NCBI GenBank assembly: GCA_023213395.1
Contig: CM041465.1
Coordinates: 120,473,741-120,537,740 of the forward strand
Origin: Cycas panzhihuaensis
Taxonomy: Eukaryota; Cycadophyta
DNA: 64,000 nt
Direction of reading: 5' to 3'
The translations under genes and the position numbers were made by a program. Numbering within the stretch: the first letter of the stretch is position 1; every line of letters begins with the position of its first letter. This document shows positions 1-11,584 of the stretch, piece after piece. The notes beneath the pieces are model-generated. The model made no database searches and had not been told where the DNA came from. It was given only the letters and a program-made list of their open reading frames with translations.

Positions 1-305
1 AAGCAACAGTGTCAATGGCTTGTGAAATAGTTTAGTTGCATCGATTACTTCAAGATCTTAAAATGGAACAACAAGGGCCAACCAAAATCTGGTGCAATAA
101 TCAAAGCACCATACAAATGTCAAAGAATCTAGTTTTCCATGGCAGAACTAAGCATATAGAGATGCAGTATCATTTCATTGAGGTAAAGTATTACAGTACG
201 GAGGAACAGACAACAAACATCTTCACAAAATATTTGGGCAAGATCTTATTCCAGAAATTCAAACAAAATTTAGGAGTTACACACATTGGGTGTTATGGGG
301 GAGAA
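1..305 (+). pseudogene. Ty1/copia RNase H C-terminal fragment
   Basis: The open frame from base 36 reads as the end of a copia RNase H domain: IWCNNQSTIQMSKNLVFHGR (the CDNQSAIxLSKNPVFHxRTKHI region), then an HFIE-type motif and IFTKYLGKILFQKF, the usual LADIFTKPLxxxxF tail. It stops beside a G-rich tract (296-303) and an LTR-like sequence, as expected at the 3' end of a copia internal region. The rest of pol lies outside the window. The conserved A-D-I of the tail is replaced by T-N-I, so this is a decaying copy. The family call is firm; activity is not expected. Confidence 0.85.
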
Positions 306-628
306 TGCTGGGATATCCCCCCAATGGCCTAAGGGTACATATGCCTAGGGCCCCCCAAATCCACCTTTGGGGCTCCCTAGGGCACCTAGAGCTGCCTATT
401 ACTGTCCTTAGCTGACATATCAAGTATGTTTATATTATTTTAATTTATTTTTTGAATATTATCGGCTAACCTGCAAGGAGGGTTGAGGCACTTAAGCGCC
501 TTCCCAAAATCTATTTAAAGGGTTGCCATACACCCTAGGTGTTTTTTAACACTCCCTTCGATTATTTTAGAAATTTGTTGATCTGCACACAATGGCATCC
601 TCACTCGTTCTACTCTCCTGCGCCAACA
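306..628 (+). repeat. 3' LTR of the copia element
   Basis: The 323-bp stretch follows the G-rich polypurine tract directly, begins TGCTGG and ends CCAACA, a nearly perfect terminal inverted repeat of the kind bounding copia LTRs. The 5' LTR is outside the window, so the ends rest on these termini and the tract alone. Bases 629-789 just downstream hold nothing I recognise. Confidence 0.65.
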
Positions 629-789
629 AGTATATTTAATTTATGATATGTGAATGCCACTTTCACTTTGTCATACTTTAATATTATGAAAATAATGCAA
701 TTCATTAAAGTTTGTCATTTTAAATTCTGAACTAATATTAACCTCAAATTCTTAAAACATCTCATCATTGTTTCATGTATAGATGAGAT

Positions 790-1500
790 CATTAACATAA
801 AGTGTAATAATCAAGATTGAATTACTAGTTGTTTTTATGTAGAGATTAGGATCTAAAGGGCTCTTCTAAAATTCTTTATCTTGAGTACTTATCAATTATA
901 GAATACCCATCTCTTGGGTCTTGTTTCAATCCATACAAGGTTTTCTTTAACTTACATATTAAGTGTTCATGACCTTCAACTTTGAATACTTAAGGCTGAG
1001 ATACATAAATTTTTTTATCAATATAACCATTAAGAAATATTGACTTAACATCCATCTAATATATTATCTAACCTTGTTAAGTAACTAAGGATAAGACATT
1101 TATAATTCTGTCCATATTAATAATAGAAGTAAAGTTTTCTTCATAGTCAATTCCTTCTTATTGAGCATAACCTTTGGTAACAAGCCTTACCTTATTAATT
1201 ATTTCATCAACTTTATATTTGGTTTTGTATACCTACTTAGTTTCAATTACATCTTCACCAATAGGTAACTATGTGAAATCCCACATGTTGTTTCTATACA
1301 AGGCATCATATTTAGCTTTTATTACTTAGATCCATTCTTTATGTTTAGCAACTTCATTAAATATTTAAGGTTTAGTATTTTTCATTTCTTAAGTTAGTAA
1401 AACATAATTGACTTAAGTTTATGGTCATGTCAACCTTCTTTCAAAATTTATATCAAGAATATTACTTGAACTATGACTTATTACAAGCCATTTTAGACCT
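790..1500 (-). pseudogene. Decayed Ty1/copia reverse transcriptase N-terminal region
   Basis: Read on the minus strand, pieces match the start of copia RT: a KxVYKTKYKVDEI stretch around 1210-1250, then NKVRLVTKGYAQ followed by EGIDYEENF around 1130-1195 (typical ARLVAKGxxQxxGIDYxEtF). Toward 900-990 a block resembles the CLYGLKQ region and parallels the RT remnant at 5281-5860. Stops and frameshifts interrupt every part. It is a separate, opposite-strand fragment from the copia end at 1-628. Confidence 0.6.
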
Positions 1501-1629
1501 TTACTTTTATTAGAATAATGTTATGTTATAATATTACCTTTTAGTTACTTTATTAATATTATTATTGTTATAAGATTCGTTGAAAAAAATAACTACTCTT
1601 TTTAACAAACCTCTCCTTATTTATCTCTT

Positions 1630-1751
1630 CCTAGAGATAAATAAGAGGATATTACACAAGAGAGAGAGGATGAGATCCTCATTTACCTCCATATCTATAG
1701 TGTATCACTTATTATATTTTATTAATTAACTATATTTCTATAAGAGGATAT
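1630..1751 (+). repeat. Partial copy of the family A LTR
   Basis: The sequence from about 1638 (AAGAGGATATTACACAA) to about 1738 repeats the first ~105 bp of the LTR at 1752-2012, including the GAGGATGAGATCCTC palindrome and the ATTAATTAACTATATTT end. It lies directly in front of that LTR in the same orientation, so the LTR start is tandemly doubled. Unequal recombination or insertion next to an older copy could produce this. Confidence 0.7.
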
Positions 1752-2012
1752 TGCTATAGGAGGATATTACACAATAAGAGAGAGAGGATGAGATCCTCAT
1801 CTACCTCTATATCTATAATGTATCATTTATTATATTTTACTAATTAACTATATTTAAGAGGTGGTTTTTTATCCCCTAAAGGGGTTTTCCACCTATCAAT
1901 AATGGTGTATCTGTGATTGATTAAATGCATATTTTATAAGTCTTTATTTGTTTTCTTAATAATACAAATCTGATGATGCCTGTGTTTGTAAAGTGAAACC
2001 CTCTCTCCAACA
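1752..2012 (+). repeat. Family A LTR, copy 1 (A1)
   Basis: This 261-bp LTR starts TGCTATAGG and ends CCAACA, immediately before an initiator-Met primer-binding site. A copy of exactly the same length lies at 11324-11584. Internal features shared by both are the palindrome GAGGATGAGATCCTC (1784-1798 here) and a CCCCTAAAGGGG-type inverted repeat near 1870-1890. The position of the primer site makes this a 5' LTR on the plus strand. Confidence 0.85.
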
Positions 2013-2024
2013 TGGTATTAGATC
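2013..2024 (+). other. Primer-binding site of A1 (initiator-Met tRNA type)
   Basis: TGGTATTAGATC follows the LTR with no gap. It differs at two positions from the standard plant TGGTATCAGAGC; the sister copy at 11585 has the intact form. The site primes minus-strand DNA synthesis in LTR retrotransposons. Confidence 0.8.
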
Positions 2025-3075
2025 ATAGTATTCTAACTTTTTTTTGTAGGAATGAACTTTAAATTTTTTTGTTTTAAACTCTACAACCTTACACTAGATT
2101 TAACTCCTTCAAAAATATAGCCAATAGGTTCTTTTCTTTCATATCTAATTTTATAAATCTATTTTTAAATTGTAGTTTTTTTAGAGAAATAACAAAGAAT
2201 TTATTGAGAAAATATATATATGTACTAAAAAGAAATATAACAAAATATATTTCTTTTATAAAATCATTTTTTTTTATTAATCAACTAAGTAAATATAAAG
2301 GTCTATAAAAGACCAGATTACTAACCAAGAGCATACAAAGGTCTGTAAAAGATCAAACTACAAACAAAACAAGGAGGATTTTACAAAATCTCTCTAATTT
2401 TTGCCTAAAACCCTAACCTATTCTTTATGCCTGAAATCTTAACCTATTCATCCATAAATGCCAGAGAGCCCAAGATATTATGAATAGTTTCTACATCTAT
2501 TATGAAAGTAGCCGAAGATACCAACTACACACATAAGTCATACATATAAAATTGTCCTCCATGAGCACAAAAATTAGAGATAAAATAAACATTATTTGCA
2601 ACTCTTTTTGTTGAAGCAACTATCTTTTTTTTAAGTAACCCTCCCTCTTTTTGAAACCATATCTTTAGTCTACTGATTGAGACACCATCAAAGATCAGAG
2701 GATGATACCATCACTGCAGAACCTATAAAAGATACAAACACAAAGAGAAAGAGCCAATCGAATGTTGGATTTAGAAGCTTCATCTTTGAAAGTCATGCCA
2801 TCTGCTCGCCCCTAAATGAAATCCTCCATTGAAGCATTATGCTATCGATTTGAGCAATCTTACTAATGGTGGAGATGTGTACTGCAACTTGGAGAAGATC
2901 CATGTAAGGGAAAGCACATTGAGTCAATCTCTATGATGCCGAGAGACACATGTAGTAGTCGTAAACATAAAGGAAGAATAAAAATAATCAAAGCCCTAAG
3001 TATTAAGGGTATATAAGTTGTAAACACAAAGGAAGAACAAAAATAATCGAAATCCTAAGTATTGAGGGTATATAT
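2025..3075 (+). other. Leader/internal sequence of A1, no coding recognised
   Basis: About 1 kb downstream of the primer site is shared with 11597-12539, apart from a ~40-bp stretch near 2092-2140 missing from the second copy. No open frame of note is present. At its end a 59-bp unit is repeated twice in tandem (2958-3016 and 3017-3075; starts GTCGTAAACATAAAGG and GTTGTAAACACAAAGG). The second copy keeps only one unit before switching to other sequence, so the doubling is useful for ordering events. Confidence 0.6.
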
Positions 3076-3589
3076 GATTAAGGCAATGGATTTAAAGAAT
3101 AAATCAAATGTTATGTAATGTTTTTGCATTTCCAAAAATATTACACTTTGATTGATAACTTTTTTAGGTCTGTTAACACCCCCTCCATTAGCCCTGCGGT
3201 CCTTTCACACGACCATGTGACCCTAATGAATTTTGAAAAGGGGCTTTACCCCCCCCCCCCTTTTTTTTTCTTTCTATAAAGGGGGTACATGTGCTTCTTC
3301 CTTCATAACTTCACCATACAAAGTCTAAATTCAACTCCGAAAGAAGCGTCAAATTCGTGTTCTAGATATGGACATATTGACTAGCTACTCAAGGATTTCG
3401 ATGCCATCTTTACCTATAAAATCACATATGAAATTACACCTCTGTTCACAACCAGGTAAGCTAAGGTACGTGAGTTTTTCAAGCATTTTTTTCATATGTT
3501 ATATTAAATTTATTATCTTAAACATCCATCATTTGTTATTAATCTAAATACCTATAAGCAACTCCCTAAATGGTATTTTCTAGCGATCT
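3076..3589. other. Noncoding stretch with a C12-T9 homopolymer run
   Basis: No coding similarity was recognised. The notable element is a run of 12 C followed by 9 T at 3249-3269. Such a run is a likely assembly or polymerase-slippage hotspot, and on the complementary strand it forms an A9G12 purine tract that could be a relic polypurine tract. The latter is only a guess. Confidence 0.35.
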
Positions 3590-4265
3590 ATTTTACTCCT
3601 TTACCACCATAACAGATTAAAAGGCAATCTAAATATAGGTCATCCACTAACTTCACCTTAATAACAAAAGTGTTATCAACTCATGAACTTACCACTTTGA
3701 AGAAGTTATTATAGATCAAAAGTGGCAAGCAACTATAAATGAGGAGATGGATTCCATTTTGTAAAATGACACTTAGGAGCTATTCATCTACTAAAAGGAA
3801 AGAACCATATTGATTACAGATATCTTTAAGGTTTACTTTAGCTTTGAATTGATTATTATCACGTGGATAATTTTTTATTAATAGGTTATACAGATGTTGA
3901 TTGGGTTGAATGCAAAGATAGTTATAGATCAACCTCACACTATTATTTTAACTTGGGTTCTGCTTTTATTTCCTATAGTTATAAAAAAAATAACCAAATG
4001 CCACTTTATCCTCCACCAAAGCAAAGTACAATATAGCAGTTAGTGTAGTTACTGAGGCTATCTAGCTTACAAACATTCTTAAAGAGATTTATCTTTATCA
4101 AACATATACTACTACTATCTTTTGTGATAATCAATGTGTTCTCAAATTGACTAAGAATCTTATGTTCCATGCAAAGATAAAGTATATCGAGGTTTACTAT
4201 CACTTTATTAGAGAGTATGTTTAGGATGATGAGATAGATTTGGTCTACAAGCCAACCAATCAATG
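3590..4265 (+). pseudogene. Decayed Ty1/copia RT-RNase H
   Basis: A short piece near 3745-3800 reads EMDSIL followed by NDT and ELF, the start of copia RT. After a large loss, the RNase H start is clear at 3893-4010: YTDVDWVECKDSYRSTSHYY and NLGSAFISYSYKKN, matching YSDADWAGxxxxRKSTSGYxFxLGSxxISWxSKKQ. Remnants of the later FCDNQ and KHIE motifs follow at 4120-4200 in shifted frames, then a decayed DxxTKP-type tail. It could be the 3' part of family A (same strand, no competing LTR between), but this is unproven. The sequence is cut at 4428 by the LTR of gypsy element G1. Confidence 0.65.
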
Positions 4266-4428
4266 TACGAAGCTCAATATTAATGCATTAGAATGTTATT
4301 ATGTGATTAATGAAATGTGCTTTGGCTTTGGAGATTTGACATATTCAATCTCTTCACATTGTTCCTTTTACATGTTATGTGAATATAATGATTTATGGCT
4401 CTATGAGACTTGAATCTAAGATTAGTGT

Positions 4429-5035
4429 TGAGACAAATTCACACACCCTTTAATATGAAGTAAAACTAAATTTCACAATAATATCTCTTTTGAAAATTTT
4501 CTAGCTTTTTATTCTAAAACTAGTAAAACTATTTAAAAAAAGAGTTTTCATAATATGTAAGCTTTCAAATTTAAGTCCTTTGGCCCTCCAAAAATCCTAA
4601 CATCCTTTAACATTAGGAAACTGACTCAAAGCAAAATAAACCCCAAATTTAAAACTTTCTAATTTTAGTAAGTTTTTGAAAGTTCTCCAAATCGCACAAA
4701 AATTGACCTATGGATATTTAGGCATGATATAGGCCTTATGGAACCATAAGTGAAATAAAACTAGCCTCTTAACTAAGAAAAATAATGACCATAAGGTATT
4801 AAAAAAGTTATAGATAATTGTAAAATACCATTTTAGACCCCTTAAATGATCCTTTTTAGGCTAAAAAATATCACAAATAAGGAAGTAATAAATATCACAA
4901 ATTATGTCATAATATACACTTTTTAAAGAGCTATGTTTTAAAGAAAAAGGAAGCCTAAACGACCACCTAGATAAAAAATTACAATCCCAGTAAGTTGACC
5001 CTTAAAATTTAGAACTTGTAGGTGCTCTTATATCA
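4429..5035 (-). repeat. 3' LTR of gypsy G1
   Basis: The stretch is collinear with 31615-32247, sharing for example TTTTTTATTCTAAAA, a GGAAACTGACT block, AACTAAGAAAAATAAT and the terminal CTTGTAGGTGCT. It ends ATATCA on the plus strand (LTR start TGATAT on the minus strand). It is followed by TCCTCTCTT (5036-5044), which on the minus strand is the polypurine tract AAGAGAGGA directly before the LTR. The left end (TGAGAC at 4429) was placed by comparison with TGAGGG at 31615. Between the tract and copia K lie 54 further bases of G1 3' noncoding DNA. Confidence 0.7.
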
Positions 5036-5098
5036 TCCTCTCTTGCTTAAAAAGAACTTAACTCTTATATGTTTTTATGCTAGACCTCATGTCACTTA

Positions 5099-5260
5099 TG
5101 AAGGAATGTAGGGAGCTAGAAGGAATAGAGAATACATGAAAGGGTGAAACTAGCAATCTGATATAGTGGTGATATTGATGAACATTAAGGTCTTTGGATC
5201 CCATGAATATATAAGCAGGATATGAGTACGAAACACTTAATGTCTACCACTAACCATGAA
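5099..5260 (-). repeat. 3' LTR piece of copia K copy 1
   Basis: It starts TGAAGGAATGTAGGGAG and aligns with 10440-10498 and with 15158 onward (shared CATGAATATATA and CTACCACT blocks). The right part is lost, probably with the RNase H end of pol, so no polypurine tract is left. The right limit is approximate. Confidence 0.6.
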
Positions 5261-5280
5261 TATATAAGCATGGAACTTCC

Positions 5281-7685
5281 TTCTATCTTAATATACAAAT
5301 TTGGATTAGACTGACTCCTTTAGAATCCTTTATCTTTAAAGTACTTGTCAATCCTAGAGTATCATGCTCTAGGTACTTGCTTAAGTCCATACAAGGCTTT
5401 CTTAAGTTTAGAGACCTTATTTTCTTCCCCCTTTATTTTAAAACCCTTTAGTTGTTGGACATATATTTCTTCTTCTATATAACCATTTAAGAAAGTACTT
5501 TTAACATCTATTTGGTGAACTGTCCAATCTTATTGTACAACTAAAGCCATCGTCAATCGAATTGTCTCAAGTCTTGTAACTAGAGTAAAAGTCTCATTGT
5601 AATCTATACCTTTAATTTGGGCATAGCCTTTAGTAACTAACCTTGCTTTATATTTATCACTTATTCCATCTAATCTATATTTGGTCTTATAGACCCACTT
5701 GGTTCTAATTGTATTCTTGTTTGATAACAGATTTACTAATTCTCATGTATCATTTTTTACTAAGGCATTAAACTCATCCTTCATAGCTTCTCTCCATTCA
5801 TCTTATGTGTTAGCCTCTTCAAAGTTGTGAGGCTCATTTGACTCTATATTCTCTCAACTTGTCATCCAAAATATTTGAAGGGTCATATGCCCTGTGGACC
5901 CATTTAGGAACCCTTTGATTTGATGTGAAGGGTCTTGCTTCATTTTAATGAGGTATATTTCTACCCTTAGAACTTGGTTCCATTTCAACCATGATCTTTT
6001 TCCCTTTATCTTTTTCAACTTCTTCTTGATAAATTTCATCTTCTTTGAAGATGACATCTCTATTTATAATCATCTTCTTATCTTTTGGATCATAGAGCTT
6101 ATAACATCTAAAAGTATCATTATACTTTATAAAAATATATTTGGTGTTCTTATAATCTAATTTAGTCCTTTACTTATTAGGAGCATGTGTAAAGGCTAAG
6201 CATCTGAAAATCCTTAAGTGTTTTATGCTTCGCTGGTGGCTTATCTAAGCATCTTCTAGTGTGACCCACCTAACAGCCTTAGTGGTACACTTGTTCAATA
6301 AATAATTTGTCATGTGTATAGCTTCTACTCAAAATTCATATCTAAATTGCTTATCCTTAAGTATACTCCTTACCATTTCCATAATTATTTTATTATTTCT
6401 TTTTGCAACTCTATTTCATTGTGGAGTATAAGGATTATTGAGTTGTTTCCTTATCCCATAATAATTCCAATATGCCTTAAACTCATTTGAGATGAATTAT
6501 TTCCCATTATCTAATCTTAGTGTAAGAATTCTAAACCCACTTTATTTTCTAACTAAAGTTTTAAAGTCCATACAATATTAAAGAGTATCTAATTTAAATT
6601 TAAGGAAATAAACTCAAGTCATTTTAGTGAAGCCATCAATAAAAATTATAAAGTACCTAGTACCTTCTAATAAAAGCACATCCATTAGACCACATAGGTT
6701 TGTATAGATCAATTAAAGGGGCCTTTTCACCCTATAACTTTCATTTGGAGAACTTTCTCTTTGTTGTTTTCCAAATATATAACTTTCACAAAGCTCTTTG
6801 TTTGTTTCTATAATAGGAAGTCCAATCATTATATCCATTCTTTTCATCAAAGCTAAGTTGTTATAATTTACATGGCTACGACGTTTGTGCTATATTTCAT
6901 AATTAACATTGGTTAAAACTTTTAAAGCATAAGAATCTGATTGAGGTATGTTTAGTTTAAATAATTTATCACTAATCATTTGACCTTTTGCTACAATCGC
7001 CCTGTTCCTTAACTTATCCTTAATAGTACATTATCTATTATCAAAAATCATTTTATACTTTTGCTCCATCATCTAACCCACCAAAAGTAGATTCTTTTAA
7101 AGACCTAAAACATGTAGAACATCATTTATACTTATTATTTCTCCTAAACCAATTATTATAGAAATGTTTCCTTTCCAATTGTTATGTATGTAATGTTTTC
7201 CTTAACTATAATTTTACATTTCTTAGAATTATCTATCTCCTTAAACCATTCTTCTTTATGTGTCATATGAGTTAAACATCTCGAATCGATGTACCAACTA
7301 TCTTCTTCTTTATTAGCCAATAGACTTAAGAGAAATAATCTATCATCATGTCTTTCTTCTATAGTTATATTAGTTGTCCTTTTTTGTGTACTTATATTTT
7401 GTGCAAAATAGTTTTCTTCTAAATTATCAATTCTATGATAAAAGGAATATTGAGTGGTTCATCTTCCTCTTAGACTTCTTCCTCTTTAACTTTGATTTCC
7501 TCCCCTAGAAGTTTCTCTTCCTCTTCTGAAGTTTTCACCTTCTCCTTAACCTTGAAAATACCTTTGATTTTGCCCTTGAAAACCTTGATTAGGGCCTTGT
7601 CCTTGAAATTTTCCTTCTCCTTGAAAGTTCCCTTGATAAATTTAGAAACCTTGGCCTTAGTTTCTTGATTAGCCTCTTCCTATAG
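5281..7685 (-). pseudogene. Copia K pol remnant (protease, integrase, RT)
   Basis: Reading on the minus strand, the region encodes a decayed copia polyprotein. A gag-pre-integrase and protease area lies near 7250-7460 and the integrase core near 6100-7050. A plant copia linker follows at about 5850-6050. The start of RT lies at 5281-5860, including the YKARLVTKG and CLYGLKQ areas (around 5630 and 5380). Frameshifts and stops are frequent and no long frame survives; the longest is 67 codons in the linker. The pol domains after the RT palm are absent. It would have encoded the replication and integration enzymes of the element. Confidence 0.65.
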
Positions 7686-7689
7686 GGGA

Positions 7690-8373
7690 TTGGCCTCAAC
7701 CCCTAAAACTCTATCCTTGAAAATTTTGCTTAATTCTAGTCTTGGTGGTAATGGCATGTTTAAGGGATTTACTTCTCCCTTTCTTTTTCTTAATAACTAA
7801 AAGAAAAACACTTAATTGTTTAATATTAAGTGTACTAAGGTCTTTTGAAACTTCAATACTTGTTGTCACAATTTCAAACCTTTTAATTTCTCCTACACAT
7901 CTTAGAATCTTTTCAATAATCTTTTGTTTGCTTATCATTTCACCTAAGAATCCCATTTGATTAACTAAGTTTTGGACCTTAGTGATATACTCATTGACTC
8001 CTTCATGAGTTATCATCCTTAAATTTTCAAATTTGCTCCTTAAAGTTTGTAGCTTTGAAGATGTTGCTCCTTCATAAGTTGTCTTGAGGATGTCCCAAGC
8101 CTCCTTAGACATTATAGCCTTGCTGACTATGGAAAAGATATGGTCCTCTAATACACAAAAGATAAGTGCAAGCACTTTGTTGTTCTTCTTGCCATTCTCC
8201 TTATAGCTTTTCTTTTTATTCTTGATGGTAGTTTCATCAATTTCTTCATATCTTGCATCAAGAAGCTCTCATATGTCCTTTATGATAAAGATAGGCCTTA
8301 TTCACTTACTCTAATTAAGAAAGTTGGTGCCATTGAATTTAGGAATAATTACATTACTAAGATTTGATGTCAT
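7690..8373 (-). pseudogene. Copia K gag, copy 1 (UBN2-type)
   Basis: Gag forms the particle that packages element RNA. The start codon is taken at 8373-8371, where the frame opens MTSNLSNVIIPKFNGTNF, the usual copia gag opening before a conserved W-S/K. After internal stops, 8175-7711 is open for 154 codons and shows the UBN2/gag-polypeptide core: AWDILKTTYEG, KLQTLRSKFENLRM, EYITKVQNLVNQM and KIIEKILRCV. The tail (7700-7500) is rich in Gly, Arg and Gln with repeated FQG units instead of an obvious zinc knuckle, and contains several stops. The second copy is at 12540-13091. Confidence 0.85.
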
Positions 8374-10425
8374 TGTAAATAAAAGATTGGCTTATGAAAA
8401 TGACTTTCAAAAAATGCAAGGTTCTTCTAAATAAACTTATAATCAAAAGCATTAAAAGATAATGAAAGGCACTCAACAACCACAAGAAATATCCCACTTC
8501 ACCTTCGAGACTAGTGCAAATATCCTAATTGGGACTCTAACCACCTCAAAAGCAATAATTTTTATTAGTATAAGACTATAATTTGATTTTTTCACTAGTT
8601 TATGTAAGGGTCATCATGTAGGAAACCCTTCAGTAGTGCCACTTTAGAGGATAAAGATAGTATATAAAATGATCTTAAAAAAAAATTATGACTTCAAAAC
8701 TTAGTATAAAATAGAAAATAGAGTCCAACTCTTTAAATGAGACTTAATTCTGATATCGAACCACCAAGATATGCATTAAATTTTTTTACAAAAAGTTAAC
8801 CTTTTAATATTAAATTTTCAAAAACACATTGCCTCAACTTTACTCATTAAAAAGTCTATCAAACTGAAATAAAAGATGGTCGTGTGGCCACCTGTTTTAA
8901 CTAGGTGAGAATGGACTTCGATTTGGTGTTGACAAAATCAATTTTTGACTTTGTTGGTGAAAATTGTGGCCTCTAGAGTAGAAGTAGGTCCTAAATTTGA
9001 ACTCGATTCTAAAAAATTAGCTTAGCTCCTTTTGTAAAAATTAAACCAAGTCACATTAATATGACATATAATGGATGATATTTGGGTCCCTATCTACATA
9101 GATTTATTAATGGCTCTAATGCAACGCCTGTAATAATAAATAACCTTTTGAACTTTATGTAATATAACTAAATTATTAAGTGTCAATAAAAAATACTAAA
9201 AAACTTCATGTGATCAATGTGGATGCTGCACTGCTGTCAATGATGCTAAAAAAATAGTAGGAGGGTTCATTCATTAATAGATGGTAGCAAAGAACTCAAA
9301 TTAATGTGAAGGAAAGACAAAGGCCATAAACATTGCATAAAAGGAGTTGCAAACTTAGCGTAAGTGTAAATGATATATGCGTAGGCCATACGAATTAGAA
9401 AATGGAGGCACAAATGAGTAGAAGTTGTCGTACAATATAAAAAAAGCCATATATATAATAAGAATGATTTAAAAAGATGCTAAAATAAAAATATTAAACT
9501 TTCAACCTTTATAAACTCTAGAAAAAATAAAAGATTAAAAGATTAGATTGATTTGAAAAATGCAGCTATAGATGCAACTATGCGAAGATGTAGCCACTTG
9601 TAGATGATGTACTAATGTAGTAAATACAATCATAAATGAATTCAATGATTAATATTTAATCATAAAAAGATACCAAAGTATTACAAAGTTATTAATTAAT
9701 ATTTGGTGAAAAGTTAATATTTATATAATATTAAAATGTAGCACAAATAAAATTTGCATAATAGTGCTTATGCAGTCATATAGATTTGAAAAGAAATTTA
9801 GTTGTAAATACATATTTAGACAAACTAGACTAGGATTTTACATAGAAAGGAAAGGAATGGTTAGAGCACAAACAGATGGGCTTAAAGATTATAAAGTTTG
9901 TAATAAATATTTTTCAAATATATCACTTCTCCTTAGGAAAAAAATATATACGTTAACTTTTGAAGGAAGGACATAGAGAGAGAACATAGATATAAATGCT
10001 CTTAGTTTGGCTTAATATAATCCTTTAATGCATGCAAACATATATCTAATGGGAGGAGGTATAAAAAGCAAGGTAAGGTAAGGCAAATACTCTTCAGATA
10101 ATACAAGACTAATTAGCAAGACAAGTCGAGAATAACAAACACTCCACAATGGTGAGATCTCCTTCATTAGAATGCTCAAGCATGTAATGGAAATAATGTG
10201 TTTCAAATAAAACCCTGATAAATAGAAGCAGATGAATGACAACCTTTGAAAAAGATTATGAAATTGAATAATGAAATATTAATCAATAACTCAAAAACAT
10301 TAATGGTATGTGTGATAGAAATTTCTCACAACATTTCTCAAATGCATCTCTAACCTTGGCTTTTCGTTTAAACACTTATGTAATAAGCCAACACTTTAAC
10401 AATGCTCTAAAATCTTATACAACTC
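8374..10425 (-). other. 2-kb leader of copia K, copy 1
   Basis: Between the gag start and the primer site lie about 2.05 kb, collinear with 13092-15143. It contains AT-rich sequence and a few small open frames. One of 76 codons on the minus strand (10242-10012) has a matching frame in the other copy, but the two copies are too similar for that to prove selection. It reads as hydrophobic and Ser/Leu rich with no family I recognise. The length is large for a copia leader, so it may hide an older insertion. Confidence 0.55.
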
Positions 10426-10498
10426 ACTATGATACTAAATGAAGGAATGTAGGGAGTTAGAGGGACTAGAGAATGCATGAAAGAGTGAGACCAGCAAT
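10426..10498 (-). repeat. Primer site and truncated 5' LTR of copia K copy 1
   Basis: On the plus strand ACTATGATACTA (10426-10437) is the degenerate complement of the initiator-Met primer site, two bases from the LTR end TGAAGGAATGT at 10440. The LTR breaks off near 10498 and gypsy sequence (block C1) follows. In the second copy the LTR continues past 15300. Confidence 0.7.
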
Positions 10499-11308
10499 CT
10501 CAATACATCGCAACTTAATTTTGTTTTCCTTACTTATGCTTAAAGATGAAAGTAATTTCTTATAAATATGATACTTATTTTATGTTCTTAACATTCAACT
10601 TTTTCTATGTGTTTGCATATCTTGATGCTTGATGGTCTATAAACATGAGTAATTTCTTTGGGCATAGGATAGTATCACTAATGCCTTAATGCTTATACAA
10701 TGACATAGAACTCTATGTCATATGTGAGATACTTATTTCTCATCTCATTTAACTTCTCATTGTAATATGTTATTAGCCTTCCTTCTTGACTTAACAAAGC
10801 CCCAATAACTACATGTAACGTATCACAATTAACCTTAAACATCTTTATAAAATCTAGTAGGGCCAACATAGGCACCTTTGTCACCTTTTATTTCATAAGC
10901 TTGAAGCTTTACCTTATTACTTTATTTTAGACAAACTTCCTTCTCTTAGTATAATCTATTAAGGGAGTAGTGATACCACTAAAATTTATGATGAACTTCC
11001 TATAAAATACAGTTAAACCATGGAAACTCCTTACCTTTGTTGTATTCCTTGGTATAGGCCATTCAATAATGGCTTTAATTTTCTTATCATTTATACATAA
11101 CCCATCCTCAGATATTACAAATCCTAAAATTACTAGGCTACTCTACATAAACTTGTATTTATTCAAGTATGCATACAACTTCTCTACCCTGAACAAATCT
11201 AATACCATCCTCAAGTGTAATAGGTGCTCCTCCTTAGTTCTATTATATATAAAAATACCATCAAAATAGACAACTATAAACTTACCTACATATGATCATA
11301 GAATGGTA
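10499..11308 (-). pseudogene. Gypsy RT-RNase H segment, duplicate copy C1
   Basis: This 810-bp stretch is collinear, with equal overall length, with 16920-17729, the RT C-terminus and RNase H of G1. On the minus strand 10884-10693 reads HVVIGALLSQEGRLITYYNE, the RNase H start (usual GAVLSQxGrPVAYxSxKL), and further right the RT thumb region is recognisable. It is joined on the left to a truncated copia LTR and on the right, after about 15 unmatched bases, to the family A LTR at 11324. It is a displaced copy with no LTRs of its own. Confidence 0.85.
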
Positions 11309-11323
11309 ACCAGGAAATGCCAT

Positions 11324-11584
11324 TGCTATAAGAGGATATTACACAACAAAAGAGAGAGGATGAGATCCTCATCTACCTCCATATTTATAATATATCATTT
11401 ATTATATTTTATTAATTAATTATATTTAAGAGATCATTTTTTATCCCCTAAAGAGGTTTTCCTCCTGTCAATAATGGTGTATCTATGATTGATTAAATGC
11501 ATATTGTATAAGTCTTTATTTGTTTTCTTAATAATACAAATATGATGATGCATGTGTTTGTAAAGTGAAACCCTGTCTCCCACA
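11324..11584 (+). repeat. Family A LTR, copy 2 (A2)
   Basis: It starts TGCTATAAGAGG and ends CCCACA, is 261 bp like the copy at 1752, and is followed directly by an intact primer site. Most differences from A1 are single substitutions. Confidence 0.85.

Larger units (their letters stand above)
5099..10498 (-). mobile_element. Ty1/copia element K, copy 1
   Basis: On the minus strand this contains a 5' LTR piece (10498-10440), primer site (10437-10426), a 2-kb leader, gag (8373-7690), protease-integrase-RT remnants (7685-5281) and a 3' LTR piece (about 5260-5099). The gag-protease-integrase-RT order marks Ty1/copia. Both LTR pieces begin TGAAGGAATGTAGGGAG on the plus strand. The RT C-terminus and RNase H are missing between about 5260 and 5281. 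The element sits in the 3' noncoding region of G1, between its integrase and 3' LTR. The gag and leader portion is duplicated at 12555-15157. Confidence 0.75.

Noticed and set aside
5094-5098. 5-bp target duplication (ACTTA) for copia K
   Set aside because: No matching 5-mer at the right end, whose boundary is itself uncertain after the rearrangement.
7711-8175. 154-codon frame as a host gene
   Set aside because: Its core matches copia gag (UBN2 type), and a near-identical copy lies at 12540-12893 in another copy of the same element.
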